This document shows positions 54,900 through 64,000 of a DNA stretch of 64,000 nucleotides, piece by piece. Origin of the DNA: Nocardia speluncae NBRC 108251. Lineage in GTDB: Bacteria > Actinomycetota > Actinomycetes > Mycobacteriales > Mycobacteriaceae. Both the position numbers and the translations under genes were made by a program. Location of the stretch: assembly GCF_001613245.1 (NCBI RefSeq), contig NZ_BDBZ01000028.1, forward strand, positions 62,001-126,000, in the 5' to 3' direction. Position 1 is the stretch's first letter. Each line of letters begins with the position of its first letter. Under the pieces are notes generated by a model that did not search any database, had not been told where the DNA came from, and saw only the letters and a list, made by a program, of their open reading frames with translations.

Positions 54900-55754
54900 A
54901 TGAGCCCCGTTCCGCAACCTCCTTTCCCCACGGAGTTGCTCGCCGATCTGCACGCCGGAAATATCGACCCCGAGCTCGAGGCCCGGCTCTGGCCGGCGGT
55001 CCGGCAGGATCCGGATGCTCGGCGTTATCTCGAGTCGCTGGACGCATTGCGCACATCCCTCACCGGCCTCGCCCAGTCCGATCAGGTGGTCCGGCCGATG
55101 CCGACGGATATCGCGGCCCGGCTGGAGGCGTTCGCCGAATCCCTCGGGAGCGAAGCCGGCCGCAAGGACGGCGCCGATACCGCTGAGCCGGTAGAGGCAA
55201 CGGTGCCACTCGGCGATATCCCGGCCTCTCCGCCGGCGCTCACCGCAAGATTCGGCGCCACGATGAGGTCGGGTCGGCCCGCTCCGGCGGCAGCCCCGGC
55301 CGGTGGAGCGCCGATATCGCTGGACGCCCATCGTCGGCGCCGGCGGTTCACCGCCGCCATCGCCGCAGCCGCGGCGGTGCTGATCTGCGCCGGCGCCGCG
55401 CTACTGGTCGGCATTCGGCCCGACGGCGAAACGGCGCCGACTGCCGCGCCCACCGGCACCGCAGGCACAGAATCGGGTGCCGAGTTCGATACGGCCATCG
55501 CGCTGCGGGCCCTGGGCCGCCACGATGTGCCCGGCCGGCTGGCCGACCCCGCGGCGCTCGTTGCGTGTGTCCGTGCCGCCGGGGTCGATCGCCCAGTGCT
55601 CGGATCCACCGAAATGCGGTTCCGCGACCGGGACGACGCGGTGCTGATACTCGTCGGCGGGCGAAACGGTGCGCAGGTCACCGCACTCGTCGTCGGCCCC
55701 GCGTGCGGACCGGGCAACCCGGAATTGCTGACGGCGATCACCGATATCGGCTGA
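54900..55754 (+). CDS. Anti-sigma-M factor (RsmA-like)
   Basis: The 284-residue protein has a cytoplasmic N-terminal part (about 150 residues with LADLHAGNIDPELEARLWPA), one membrane helix (about residues 150-172, AAIAAAAAVLICAGAALLVG) and an extracellular domain of about 110 residues. No HxxxCxxC zinc motif is visible, so it is not a ZAS-type protein. Its position next to sigM and this topology fit the Rv3912 anti-sigma factor. ATG 54900 is preferred over the open frame's earlier codon because GGAGG lies upstream. Confidence 0.8.
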   Translation: MSPVPQPPFPTELLADLHAGNIDPELEARLWPAVRQDPDARRYLESLDALRTSLTGLAQSDQVVRPMPTDIAARLEAFAESLGSEAGRKDGADTAEPVEATVPLGDIPASPPALTARFGATMRSGRPAPAAAPAGGAPISLDAHRRRRRFTAAIAAAAAVLICAGAALLVGIRPDGETAPTAAPTGTAGTESGAEFDTAIALRALGRHDVPGRLADPAALVACVRAAGVDRPVLGSTEMRFRDRDDAVLILVGGRNGAQVTALVVGPACGPGNPELLTAITDIG

Positions 55755-55886
55755 GGATGCCTCCGGCTCGCTCCGGCCGTGCGCGTTACGCTCGTCGCGG
55801 CCCGGTACAGGCCGTCGTCGGGAACAAAGCCCGTCTACCCTGTTGTTGACCGAGACGTCCCCATCAGCTTTCTCCGGAAGGGCCCC

Positions 55887-56876
55887 ATGAGCACGCCAGT
55901 TCGCGACCTGATCATCGTCGGCTCCGGACCGGCCGGTTACACCGCCGCCGTGTACGCCGCCCGCGCCGAACTCGAGCCGCTGGTGTTCGAGGGCACCCAG
56001 TTCGGCGGTGCCCTGATGACCACCACCGAGGTCGAGAATTTCCCGGGATTCCGCGACGGAATCATGGGCCCCGATCTGATGGAACAGATGCGGGAACAGG
56101 CCAAACGCTTCGGTGCGGATATCCGCACCGAAGACGTGGACGCCATCGATCTGACCGGCCAGGTGAAGAAGGTCACCGTCGGAGACGATGTCTATGAGGC
56201 ACATGCGGTGATCCTGGCCATGGGGTCGGCCGCCCGCTATCTGAATGTCCCCGGTGAGCAGGAACTACTCGGTCGCGGTGTCAGCGCCTGCGCCACCTGC
56301 GACGGCTTCTTCTTCAAGGGCCAGGACATTGTGGTGGTCGGCGGCGGCGATTCGGCCATGGAAGAGGCGCTCTTCCTCACCAAGTTCGCCTCCAGCGTCA
56401 CCCTCGTACACCGGCGCGACGAATTCCGTGCCTCGCGCATCATGCTCGAACGCGCCAAGAACAATGAGAAGATCCGGTTTCGCACCAACGCCGAAGTGAT
56501 CCAGGTGCACGGCGAGACAAGCGTCACCTCGTTGACCCTTCGTGATACCCGCACCGGGGAAACATCCGAGCTCCCCGTCACCGGTCTCTTCGTCGCCATC
56601 GGTCACGACCCCCGCAGCGAACTCGTCCGCGGCCAGGTGGATCTGAACGCGGAAGGCTATGTCCTCGTGCGTGATCCGGGCACCGAGACCTCGGTCGCCG
56701 GCGTCTATGCCGCAGGTGACCTCGTGGACCATACCTACATGCAGGCCATCACCGCGGCCGGCACCGGCTGCCGGGCCGCCATCGACGCCGAGCGCTGGCT
56801 GGCCGAAAAGGGCGATATCACCAGCAATACGCTGTCGCACGCCGACCAGCCCGTCGCTGTTTCGGCAGCCGATTGA
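55887..56876 (+). CDS. trxB: Thioredoxin reductase
   Basis: The 329-residue flavoenzyme uses NADPH to reduce thioredoxin. The FAD motif GSGPAGYTAAVYAARAEL, the redox site CATC (residues about 135-138), the NADPH motif GGGDSAMEEA and the second FAD motif GVYAAGDLVDHTY are all present. ATG 55887 is chosen because AAGGG lies upstream. It is followed by trxA with 95 bases between. Confidence 0.95.
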   Translation: MSTPVRDLIIVGSGPAGYTAAVYAARAELEPLVFEGTQFGGALMTTTEVENFPGFRDGIMGPDLMEQMREQAKRFGADIRTEDVDAIDLTGQVKKVTVGDDVYEAHAVILAMGSAARYLNVPGEQELLGRGVSACATCDGFFFKGQDIVVVGGGDSAMEEALFLTKFASSVTLVHRRDEFRASRIMLERAKNNEKIRFRTNAEVIQVHGETSVTSLTLRDTRTGETSELPVTGLFVAIGHDPRSELVRGQVDLNAEGYVLVRDPGTETSVAGVYAAGDLVDHTYMQAITAAGTGCRAAIDAERWLAEKGDITSNTLSHADQPVAVSAAD

Positions 56877-56971
56877 GTCCGGTGGGCTCACCGGGCAACT
56901 GAGCCACAGGGTTCCGGTTGCCCGCCCCAGCCTCGGGCGCACGAGCGTCCGGAGAACCAAGGAGAACAGCC

Positions 56972-57304
56972 ATGTCCGAGACCACCAACACGGTTACCGT
57001 CACCGATACCTCGTTCGTCGATGCTGTCCTGCAGAGCGAGAAGCCGGTGCTGGTCGACTTCTGGGCGACCTGGTGCGGACCGTGCAAGATGGTCGCCCCG
57101 GTGCTGGAGGAGATCGCGGGCTCACACGCCGACAAGCTCACCGTCGCCAAGCTCGATATCGATGCCAATCCTGATACCGCCCGCGATTACCAGGTCATGA
57201 GCGTGCCGACTATGATCCTTTTTGCCGGTGGCAAGCCGGTGAAGCAGATCGTCGGAGCCAAGGGGAAGGCCGCACTCCTGCGGGAAATCGAAGACATCAT
57301 CTGA
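56972..57304 (+). CDS. trxA: Thioredoxin
   Basis: The 110-residue protein has the redox motif WCGPC (residues 34-38), the cis-proline segment MSVPTMILF and the length of a standard thioredoxin. AAGGAGAACAGCC precedes ATG 56972. It is paired with trxB and transcribed in the same direction, forming the cytoplasmic disulfide-reducing system (Rv3914 equivalent). Confidence 0.95.
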   Translation: MSETTNTVTVTDTSFVDAVLQSEKPVLVDFWATWCGPCKMVAPVLEEIAGSHADKLTVAKLDIDANPDTARDYQVMSVPTMILFAGGKPVKQIVGAKGKAALLREIEDII

Positions 57305-57479
57305 CGTCTCGAATAGGCCATCCGGCGGCCGTCACGCGGCGACGCGCCGTAGTATGCCCTGACCAAGATTGTCGAATTCCGGTCCGGGTCTGACAGAATC
57401 GACCACGCTCCGTCGTGCGAGGGTGTACGCCATCGCATGAGTGGGTACCCGGGATTGACGGAAGGAAGGGCCCTCACGC

Positions 57480-58673
57480 ATGCACCGACTTCGTCACGGC
57501 GACACCGGTCCAGCCGTAGCAGAGGTTCGGAGCACCCTGGCCAGTCTGGGGTTCCTGCACGCGCACAACGGCGCGCAGACCAATGGTTCGGACGAGTACT
57601 GGAAAGACACCGAAGCCACCTTCGATTATCAGCTCGACTCCGCGGTGCGCGCCTTCCAGCAGCACCGCGGACTCCTGGTCGACGGTGAGGTCGGTCCCGC
57701 GACCTACCGGGCGTTGAAAGAAGCGTCCTATCGTTTGGGTGCCCGCACCCTCATCTACCAGCTCTCGGCGCCGCTGTACGGCGACGATGTGGCGACGCTG
57801 CAGCGTCGATTGCAGGACCTCGGCTTCTATGTGCACCGGGTGGACGGTTTCTTCGGACCGCATACCCATGAGGGTTTGACATCGTTTCAACGTGAAATAG
57901 GTCTGGCCGCGGATGGTATCTGCGGTCCGGATACGCTGCGTTCGCTCGAATTGCTCGGTGCCCGGGTCACCGGTGGTAATCCGCACCGGATCGCCGAGGA
58001 AGAAGTGGTGCACCGCGCCGGCCCGCAGCTCACCGGTAAACGCATCGTCATCGATCCGGGATTGGGTGGGCCCGATCGTGGCCGTGCCGTTCCCACCGAG
58101 TTCGGCGATGTGTACGAGCAGGAGATCCTGTGGGATCTGGCCAGCCGGCTGGAGGGCCGGATGGCCGCAACGGGGATGGAAACTTTCTTGTCCCGCCCGT
58201 GGGGGAGTAACCCCACCGATGCGGAGCGTGCCGAAACTTCCAACGCTTTCGACGCGGATCTGATGATCTCTCTGCGGTGCGCCTCCAATTCCAGCCCCAT
58301 GGCCAACGGTGTGGCCGGGTTCTATTTCGGTAACTCGCACGGGTCGGTTTCCATGATCGGCCAGGTGCTCGCCGGGTTCATTCAGCGTGAAGTGGTGGCC
58401 CGGACCTCGTTGCAGGATTGCCGGACCCATCCACGTACCTGGGATCTGCTGCGGCTCACCAAGATGCCGACAGTTCAGGTGGATCTGGGGTACGTGACCA
58501 ACCAATACGATGCGTCGGTGCTGGCCGATCCGCGGATGCGCGATGTCATCGCGGAAGCAATCCTGATCTCGGTGAAACGCCTCTACCTACTGGGTCAAGA
58601 CGATCAGCCCACCGGCACATACACTTTCGCCGAGCTGTTGGCCGAGGAACTCGCCGCCGCCGACAGCGGTTAG
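57480..58673 (+). CDS. cwlM: CwlM, amidase-like regulator of peptidoglycan precursor synthesis
   Basis: The 397-residue protein has two peptidoglycan-binding domains (about residues 5-75 and 88-155) and an Amidase_3 fold (about residues 186-370). No signal peptide is seen. The zinc-ligand motif DPGHGG reads DPGLGG, the second motif SIHxN reads SLRCAS, and the catalytic glutamate position in VELG reads VDLG, so hydrolytic activity is unlikely. Mycobacterial CwlM is a cytoplasmic, PknB-phosphorylated activator of MurA that also interacts with MurJ and FhaA; the sequence here fits that role. Confidence 0.9.
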   Translation: MHRLRHGDTGPAVAEVRSTLASLGFLHAHNGAQTNGSDEYWKDTEATFDYQLDSAVRAFQQHRGLLVDGEVGPATYRALKEASYRLGARTLIYQLSAPLYGDDVATLQRRLQDLGFYVHRVDGFFGPHTHEGLTSFQREIGLAADGICGPDTLRSLELLGARVTGGNPHRIAEEEVVHRAGPQLTGKRIVIDPGLGGPDRGRAVPTEFGDVYEQEILWDLASRLEGRMAATGMETFLSRPWGSNPTDAERAETSNAFDADLMISLRCASNSSPMANGVAGFYFGNSHGSVSMIGQVLAGFIQREVVARTSLQDCRTHPRTWDLLRLTKMPTVQVDLGYVTNQYDASVLADPRMRDVIAEAILISVKRLYLLGQDDQPTGTYTFAELLAEELAAADSG

Positions 58674-58693
58674 CGAAGCCCCGGCCGTCGGCC

Positions 58694-59461
58694 TCAGAGA
58701 GTGGGTATCCGGGTCGGGGCGGTCATCGCGGCGGCAGCCAGCAGCTGGTCCAGGGCTCGCTCGACATCCTCTTTCCAGCCGTGATCGGTATCGAGTTCCA
58801 GCCGCAAGCGAGGGAAACGATGATGCGGCGCCACTACCTCGAACCCGACCTCCTGCAAGAAGTCGGCGTCGATCATGCAGTTCTCCGGGCTGCACTCCAT
58901 TACCGAACGCCGGGCTCCACGCCCGGGAACACCGATTCTTTCCATGAGACGCATGGTGCCGGTCGGCCGGTCGGAGAGGGCGGTGCTTTCGTGCGCTCCC
59001 TGGATACCGAACGCTTCCAGCGCGCGCACACCGCGGTGGACCAGATCGTTGACGACCCCCTGCACCAACCGGTAGGCGATATCACCGTCCAGATCGGGGT
59101 ACTCGGTGCCGAGAGTGGTCAGCAAGATGGCGTCGGGGCTCACCGGCGAAGTGGGGAAGAGGCCGGCTCGCGGTACCACTCGAGGCGGCGCGTATAGCGC
59201 GCACCCGACGGTTTTGTCATCCATCGTTGCGAGCTGCCCGCACGAACCCCATTCGAGCATCACCGTCGAGATCCAGGCTTCCTTCTCGAATACCGGATCA
59301 CTGAAACCCCAGGAGTCCGCGGCCACCGCTGGATCGATCTCCCAGAACACGCACCGGCGAGCATGCGCCGGCAGGCGGCTGATGCTTTCCAGGGTTAACC
59401 CTGTGACGCTGGTCGACACCGCTCTACTCAGCCTCCAGCTATCCGATTCGTCTATGCTCAC
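58694..59461 (-). CDS. GNAT-like N-acetyltransferase (Rv3916c equivalent)
   Basis: The 255-residue protein has an N-acetyltransferase-like fold: a substrate-binding part with WGSCGQLATMDDKTVGCALY and PDAILLTTLGTEYPDLDGDIAYRLVQGVVNDL, a possible acetyl-CoA segment. It is placed between cwlM and parB as in mycobacteria. Substrate unknown. It converges on cwlM with 20 bases between the stops. Confidence 0.8.
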   Translation of the reverse strand: MSIDESDSWRLSRAVSTSVTGLTLESISRLPAHARRCVFWEIDPAVAADSWGFSDPVFEKEAWISTVMLEWGSCGQLATMDDKTVGCALYAPPRVVPRAGLFPTSPVSPDAILLTTLGTEYPDLDGDIAYRLVQGVVNDLVHRGVRALEAFGIQGAHESTALSDRPTGTMRLMERIGVPGRGARRSVMECSPENCMIDADFLQEVGFEVVAPHHRFPRLRLELDTDHGWKEDVERALDQLLAAAAMTAPTRIPTL

Positions 59462-59625
59462 GCCGCATCAATGGTTTCTCGCCAGCAAGAATATGCGATC
59501 AAGCGAACCCGCCTCATTCCGCGTCACTAAGTCTTCGGTCAAGGACTGCCTCGGCCTCGATCAGTTGCCGTCACAGTGACGTTTCTTGGCTGAGGCAGGG
59601 GTCATGCAGACTACAAGCCGAAATT

Positions 59626-60693
59626 TCAACTATTCAGCGAAGTTTGCAGCATCATTCCGACAATCCGCTCCAGATCGTCGACCGACCCGAACTCAACGAC
59701 AATCTTGCCCTTCCGCTTTCCGAGACTCACCGAAACCTGCGTATCGAAAGATGACGACAACCGGTCGGCGACATCCTGTAGACCGGGGGAGTGAATGGGC
59801 GGCCGCCGCGGCGCGGACGGCTTGGCCGGCTCTTGTTCCCGGTTCACCAACTTCACAGCTTCTTCGGTGGACCGCACCGAAAGCCCCTCGGCGACGATCC
59901 GGGCGGCCAACACCTCCTGTGTATCAGCACCGCCCTCCAAACCGAGCAGCGCCCGGGCATGCCCGGCGGACAGCACCCCGGCCGCGACCCGGCGCTGCAC
60001 CGGGATCGGGAGCTTCAGCAGGCGGATCATATTGGTCACCACGGGCCGCGAACGCCCTAGTCGCGACGCCAGCTCCTCCTGGGTAACCCCGAACTCCTCC
60101 AGCAACTGCTGATAGGCCGCCGCCTCCTCGAGCGGGTTGAGCTGCACCCGATGGATATTCTCCAGCAGTGCGTCGCGCAGCATCGCGTCATCGTTGGTTT
60201 CCCGGACGATGGCGGGAATGACCTCCAGCCCTGCCTCCTGGCAGGCCCGCCAGCGTCGCTCACCCATGATCAGCTGATAGCGGTCACCTCCCGGCTCCAG
60301 TTGCCGGACTACGATCGGCTGCATCAACCCGAATTCGCGAATCGAGTGGACCAGCTCGGCGAGCGCCTCATCGTCGAAATACTGCCGCGGCTGCTTCGGA
60401 TTGGGCTCGATCTTTCCGGGAGCAATTTCCCGGTACACCGCATCGCCGACGGAGGCCAGATCGGCGCTCTCCACTGCGTCGGGAACCTGATGCAGATAAG
60501 TGGAGGCGGGGCGCGGACCTGGATCCAGACCGATCACCGCATCAGCGGCCTCGGCACCCAGCCCGGTTGCCACCGGAGCCGGACCCGTCGGGATCAACGC
60601 CGCCAGACCGCGTCCCAGCCCACCCTTTTTCGACTGACTCACCGGCCTACCCTTTCCATTGCCCGCATCCACAGCTATGCCCGGTCCGTTCAC
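59626..60693 (-). CDS. parB: Chromosome partitioning protein ParB
   Basis: The 355-residue protein has the ParB/Noc CTPase fold: IEPNPKQPRQYFDDEALAEL, the catalytic arginine motif GERRWRA near residue 144 and ENIHRVQLNPLEEA. The helix-turn-helix (EELASRLGRSRPVVTNMIRL) reads parS and the C-terminal helix dimerises. GTG 60693 overlaps the parA stop codon as GTGA, so translation is coupled. It acts with ParA to separate new origins. Confidence 0.95.
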   Translation of the reverse strand: MNGPGIAVDAGNGKGRPVSQSKKGGLGRGLAALIPTGPAPVATGLGAEAADAVIGLDPGPRPASTYLHQVPDAVESADLASVGDAVYREIAPGKIEPNPKQPRQYFDDEALAELVHSIREFGLMQPIVVRQLEPGGDRYQLIMGERRWRACQEAGLEVIPAIVRETNDDAMLRDALLENIHRVQLNPLEEAAAYQQLLEEFGVTQEELASRLGRSRPVVTNMIRLLKLPIPVQRRVAAGVLSAGHARALLGLEGGADTQEVLAARIVAEGLSVRSTEEAVKLVNREQEPAKPSAPRRPPIHSPGLQDVADRLSSSFDTQVSVSLGKRKGKIVVEFGSVDDLERIVGMMLQTSLNS

Positions 60694-61697
60694 TGAACGC
60701 CTTCCGTTAGCACCGCCGGCCGCGCCGCGCCGCGCGCGGCCATTTCCCGGCCGGCGTCCAGATAACTGAGGGCGCCGCGGGAACCCGGGTCGTAATCGAG
60801 GACAGTCATACCGTATCCGGGCGCCTCGGAGACCTTGACGCTGCGCGGAATCACCGACCGCAGTACAACGTCGCCGAAGTGGTTGCGTACCTCTTCGGCG
60901 ACCTGATCGGCCAGTTTGGTCCGACCGTCGTACATCGTGAGAACGACTGTCGATACATGGAGTTCAGGGTTCAAATGGGATTGGACCAAGCCGATATTCC
61001 GGATCAATTGGCCCACACCCTCGAGGGCGTAGTACTCGCATTGGATCGGAATCAGGACTTCCCGGGCCGCGACCATGGCATTGATCGTGAGCAGGCCCAG
61101 CGACGGCGGGCAGTCGATCAGCACGTAGTCGATGTCGTAGCCGGCGATATTGGCTTCCTGGATAGCACCTTTGAGTCGTGCCTCTCGAGCCACCATCGAG
61201 ACCAGCTCGATCTCGGCGCCGGCGAGATCGATGGTTGCCGGTATGCAGAGCAGATTGTCACTATGCGGGCTCTGCTGGATCGCGTCCTGAACCTTGATCT
61301 CACCGATCAACAGTTCGTAGGTCGACGGGATACCGGAGTGATGCTCGACGCCGAGCGCGGTACTGGCATTACCCTGCGGATCCAGGTCGATCACGAGCAC
61401 CTTCATCCCCTGATGCGCCAGGGCTGCGGCCAGATTGACCGTTGTCGTAGTCTTGCCGACTCCGCCTTTCTGGTTGGCTACAGTGATGATGCGTTGCTCA
61501 TGAGGTTTCGGCACTGTCACCTTTCCTGGATGCATTAACTGACTCGCCCGGTGCGCCTCGGCAGCGATCGGCGTCTCGGTGGGGGAGATATGGCCATACG
61601 GTGTGCTTCCGAGTGCCTCCGGGCCGATATTGCTGCCATCCAGCATTCCCCGCACGCGCGATGTTTCCCGTGAAACATTCGCTGAACCGTTCGACAT
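60690..61697 (-). CDS. parA: Chromosome partitioning ATPase ParA
   Basis: The 335-residue P-loop ATPase has the deviant Walker A KGGVGKTTTTVNLAAAL near residue 77 and the switch DLDPQGNAST. A 70-residue N-terminal extension precedes the ATPase core. ATG 61697 has AGGAG 6 nt upstream. A parS site lies within codons 7-12 (NVSRET). It forms an operon with parB. Confidence 0.95.
   Translation of the reverse strand: MSNGSANVSRETSRVRGMLDGSNIGPEALGSTPYGHISPTETPIAAEAHRASQLMHPGKVTVPKPHEQRIITVANQKGGVGKTTTTVNLAAALAHQGMKVLVIDLDPQGNASTALGVEHHSGIPSTYELLIGEIKVQDAIQQSPHSDNLLCIPATIDLAGAEIELVSMVAREARLKGAIQEANIAGYDIDYVLIDCPPSLGLLTINAMVAAREVLIPIQCEYYALEGVGQLIRNIGLVQSHLNPELHVSTVVLTMYDGRTKLADQVAEEVRNHFGDVVLRSVIPRSVKVSEAPGYGMTVLDYDPGSRGALSYLDAGREMAARGAARPAVLTEGVQ
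61662..61677. promoter_or_regulatory. parS: parS site inside parA
   Basis: TGTTTCCCGTGAAACA differs from the consensus TGTTTCACGTGAAACA by one base. It lies in the 5' coding end of parA and encodes NVSRET. Confidence 0.9.
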
Positions 61698-62088
61698 AGA
61701 CCGCTCCTAACGCGAGAACTGCAAGATCACGTGGCCTGATAGACGCCGACGCTGTGTCGTCGAAACAAGCCGTGCTGGACCGAACAACGATCGGCGACCA
61801 GGACTGCGACATCCGTGCGAGGCGGGTGACTTCGCTGCACTGCGTAGTCACGCGAAGCTACCTCCTCCGACGCGGACACCGTGCCGCCGGTCGCTCGAAC
61901 GGAGCTGCACCGCTGCAACACCAAGATTTCTTTCGTGGCACCGACGCTCACGCCCGACGTTCAATAGCTTGCCAGCAGTGGGCGCCAGAAGAAAGCTGAA
62001 TCGCTACGACGCGCCCGCGACACGCGGAACTCTCCCGAATTCATCGTCCGGAAACACGTTCGGCGCCTCACCGGCACTCACGAGTCGA

Positions 62089-62104
62089 TGTTTCACGGGA
62101 AACA
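62089..62104. promoter_or_regulatory. parS: parS site
   Basis: TGTTTCACGGGAAACA is the reverse complement of the variant inside parA and differs from consensus by one base. Confidence 0.9.
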
Positions 62105-62705
62105 TCGGGTGATCCGCGGCGCTCCTGTCCTCTCTCCTCTTCCAGCATCTGCCGCACATGTATCGAAGAGGGACCGCGCCTGCGACGGCTCCGCGCGGCC
62201 ACCGAAGGTACCGGCGGATTCTTGTGGCCGACGCAAGGCAATGATCCCAGAGGGGGTCACCTCCCTGTCAGGTAATACTTCGTCGGCGCCAGCGGGCCTC
62301 CACCCACGGCCACAATTGCGGCGGCCGGCACCCATCTCATCACCCCATGATCTCGCGCCCGGATCCACCCTCTGAATGGATACCGGCACCCAAGCGTCAG
62401 TGCTGCCTCAAATGCCGGGATACCACCACCACAGCCCGTTCACCTCTACCCACGCGCCTCAGGGGTACATGTCGTGGGCTGCCGTTCCCTACGTCCGGCT
62501 TACGCCGCCGCGCAGTTCATCTACGACACCCGAAACGCTGCCAACCGAACAGTGGTGGTGGTTCTGTATCCACACGCGGCCAGCCCCCGATCACCGCATC
62601 CTTCGTCACTGTGACGAAGGATGCGGCGCAACCAGAGTGACGCCGGTATATGTCCCCATTGGTCGCCAGTCATGATGGACCGCTTTCACCCTTCGGGGCT
62701 ATCAA

Positions 62706-62721
62706 TGTTTCCCGTGAAACG
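62706..62721. promoter_or_regulatory. parS: parS site
   Basis: TGTTTCCCGTGAAACG has two mismatches to the parS consensus, one of them at the outermost base. Confidence 0.8.
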
Positions 62722-62966
62722 TCGGCCTTTACTAGAGAGCATCCGCGGCAGTGCACCTACGAATTGACGCATCCATCGACCACTGGAACTTCAGCCGCCC
62801 CCATCGACCTCGGCGCTATCTTCGTGGCGGAACTTCCGGCCACGCCAGTTCCCCTTTGCTCCGGCGATGCTGTGTGGTCTACAGCGACGGACATTCGGTG
62901 CTGGGTACCAGGAGTCGCGATGGTCCGGGCCCCCAGAACTCCCGAGGGTGCGTTTGAGTAAGCAGA

Positions 62967-62982
62967 TGTTTCACGGGAAACT
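62967..62982. promoter_or_regulatory. parS: parS site
   Basis: TGTTTCACGGGAAACT has two mismatches to the parS consensus, one of them at the outermost base. Confidence 0.8.
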
Positions 62983-63308
62983 TCGATGCCACCCACTGAG
63001 GGAGCGGAGACGGACCCGGGGACTGCGGAACCACGCGATACCGGCCGACCGCCGTTCTTGCCCTTGCGAGCAGCCGCGTCGCGTTGGGGTGGGTGGCATT
63101 TCGATGGAGTGGAATGGGCGGCTTGACGGGCTTGGCCGACGTGGCGGGCGGCGGTGTCGGACCGACCGGGGAGCACGTTCGGCGGCGCACACGCCGCGAG
63201 CCCGCCTCCGCCTCCGCCGCGGCGAAAGGCACTAGCCCGTATTCGACCTCGATCTCGGCCTGGCCGAGCCGAGAAGGACCGGGGGACCCAGGGCCCCGGG
63301 GGACCGGA

Positions 63309-64000
63309 TCAGGTTTGATCTGCTTCGGTCCGTCGCTGCGCCCGGGTGCGCTTCTTCGGCCGCCGGGACGGTCGCTCCGAACGCCGCAGACGTTCAGCGG
63401 AAAGAACTACCGTGGGAGGATCGATGATCCCGGCACCGCATTCCAGTACCGCGAAGTTACCGGCCCCCACTCGTTCGACCGCCACGCGATCACGTTCCAG
63501 TTCCTCGGCGACACTCGCCCCCTTGAGCGCAAGCATATGTCCGTGCTCATGCAGCAGCGGGACCGACCATTCAGCCAGCTTCGCCAAGGGCGCGACAGCT
63601 CGGGAGGTCACCACATCGGCTCCGCCGGCTTCCTGGATCACCCCTGGCTGCTCCGCGCGACCTCGCACCACAGTGACCTCGAGCCCCGCCGCGTCGATGA
63701 ATTCCTTCAGGAAGACAGTTCGGCGCAGGAGCGGTTCGACGAGGGTGATCCGGAGGTCTGGGCGAGCGAGGGCCAGCGGAATACCCGGCAATCCCGCACC
63801 ACTGCCGATATCGACCACTGAGGCTCCCTCGCCGATCAGTTCGCCGACGACCGCGCAATTGAGGATATGCCGCTCCCATAGGCGAGGCACTTCCCGCGGG
63901 CCGATCAGTCCACGCTCCACACCGGCGGTGGCGAGAGCGGTCCAGTAGTCACGCGCCGATCCCAGGCGCTCGCCGAAGACCGATTCCGCTTCCGCCGGCG
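63309..64000 (-). CDS. rsmG: 16S rRNA (guanine-527-N7)-methyltransferase RsmG, partial
   Basis: The enzyme methylates G527 of 16S rRNA using S-adenosylmethionine; loss gives low-level streptomycin resistance. The SAM motif VVDIGSGAGLPGIPLAL and the late motif SRAVAPLAKLAEW are visible. The coding frame continues past 63920 through ESVFGERLGSARDYWTALA to the window edge, so the N-terminus lies outside. The C-terminus has a basic extension rich in Arg and Lys. Confidence 0.93.
   Translation of the reverse strand, partial: PAEAESVFGERLGSARDYWTALATAGVERGLIGPREVPRLWERHILNCAVVGELIGEGASVVDIGSGAGLPGIPLALARPDLRITLVEPLLRRTVFLKEFIDAAGLEVTVVRGRAEQPGVIQEAGGADVVTSRAVAPLAKLAEWSVPLLHEHGHMLALKGASVAEELERDRVAVERVGAGNFAVLECGAGIIDPPTVVLSAERLRRSERPSRRPKKRTRAQRRTEADQT

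Larger units (their letters stand above)
61698..63308. other. 1.6-kb gene-free region with three parS sites
   Basis: Between parA and rsmG I find no open frame with a domain, good ribosome-binding site or consistent composition. Three parS sites lie at 62089, 62706 and 62967. This is longer than the usual spacing between these genes in mycobacteria and may be centromere sequence. Confidence 0.6.

Noticed and set aside
57885..57897. TTTCA-ACG-TGAAA palindrome resembling parS
   Set aside because: It has one extra central base and mismatched ends compared with the 16-bp parS consensus, and it lies in conserved cwlM coding sequence.
62376..63235. Short open frames in the parA-rsmG spacer
   Set aside because: Frames of 70-120 codons have no ribosome-binding sites or domains, and some include parS sequence that produces VSRET by chance.

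Overview
The window comes from a high-GC actinobacterium of the Mycobacteriales, most likely Nocardia or a close relative. The evidence is a complete yrbE/mce operon, an L,D-transpeptidase, an M13 peptidase, a CwlM and MurJ-pseudokinase pair, and the conserved chromosome block pcnA - mutT4 - DUF6049 - murJ - sigM - anti-sigma - trxB - trxA - cwlM - GNAT - parB - parA - rsmG, which lies near oriC in this order. ParB-binding parS sites at the right end fit an origin-proximal position. No tRNA, rRNA, CRISPR array or intact insertion sequence was recognised.

Region 1-8.3 kb holds a partial unknown gene, a fasciclin lipoprotein, Lon protease with an HspR-type (HAIR) operator, then a small cluster of lipoprotein, CysK-like PLP enzyme, MFS exporter and small secreted protein. 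It ends in decayed remnants: a DsbA-like gene without its CxxC and a MerR N-terminus. Region 8.3-16.5 kb is metabolic: a TetR/SDR divergent pair with a palindromic operator inside the promoter spacer, a translationally coupled cyclase-family hydrolase and TPP decarboxylase pair, a DUF445 membrane protein, a TIGR03084 protein behind a perfect inverted repeat, an SRPBCC protein and an RNase HI. Region 16.5-18.5 kb looks like a decayed integrated element (CSD-like small protein, XRE regulator, integrase C-terminus) between 10-bp direct repeats.

Region 18.5-28.8 kb is one minus-strand mce operon: yrbEA, yrbEB, mceA-F and two Mce-associated membrane proteins, with ATGA overlaps at all five mce-mce junctions. 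Region 29.4-38.6 kb contains envelope and secreted proteins (S1 protease, lipoprotein, L,D-transpeptidase, M13 peptidase, DUF4190 protein), pirin, a NUDIX protein, an MFS transporter and a secreted glycine-rich protein. Region 39.2-41.5 kb is the pxpABC 5-oxoprolinase operon. A DUF4185 protein and an LmeA-like protein follow.

Region 44.2-64 kb is the conserved origin-side block. It joins cell-wall control (MurJ with a degenerate kinase domain, CwlM with apparently lost zinc ligands), redox/envelope stress (SigM, its anti-sigma factor, TrxA/TrxB) and chromosome segregation (ParA/ParB). One parS site lies inside the parA coding sequence and three more in a 1.6-kb gene-free spacer before rsmG.
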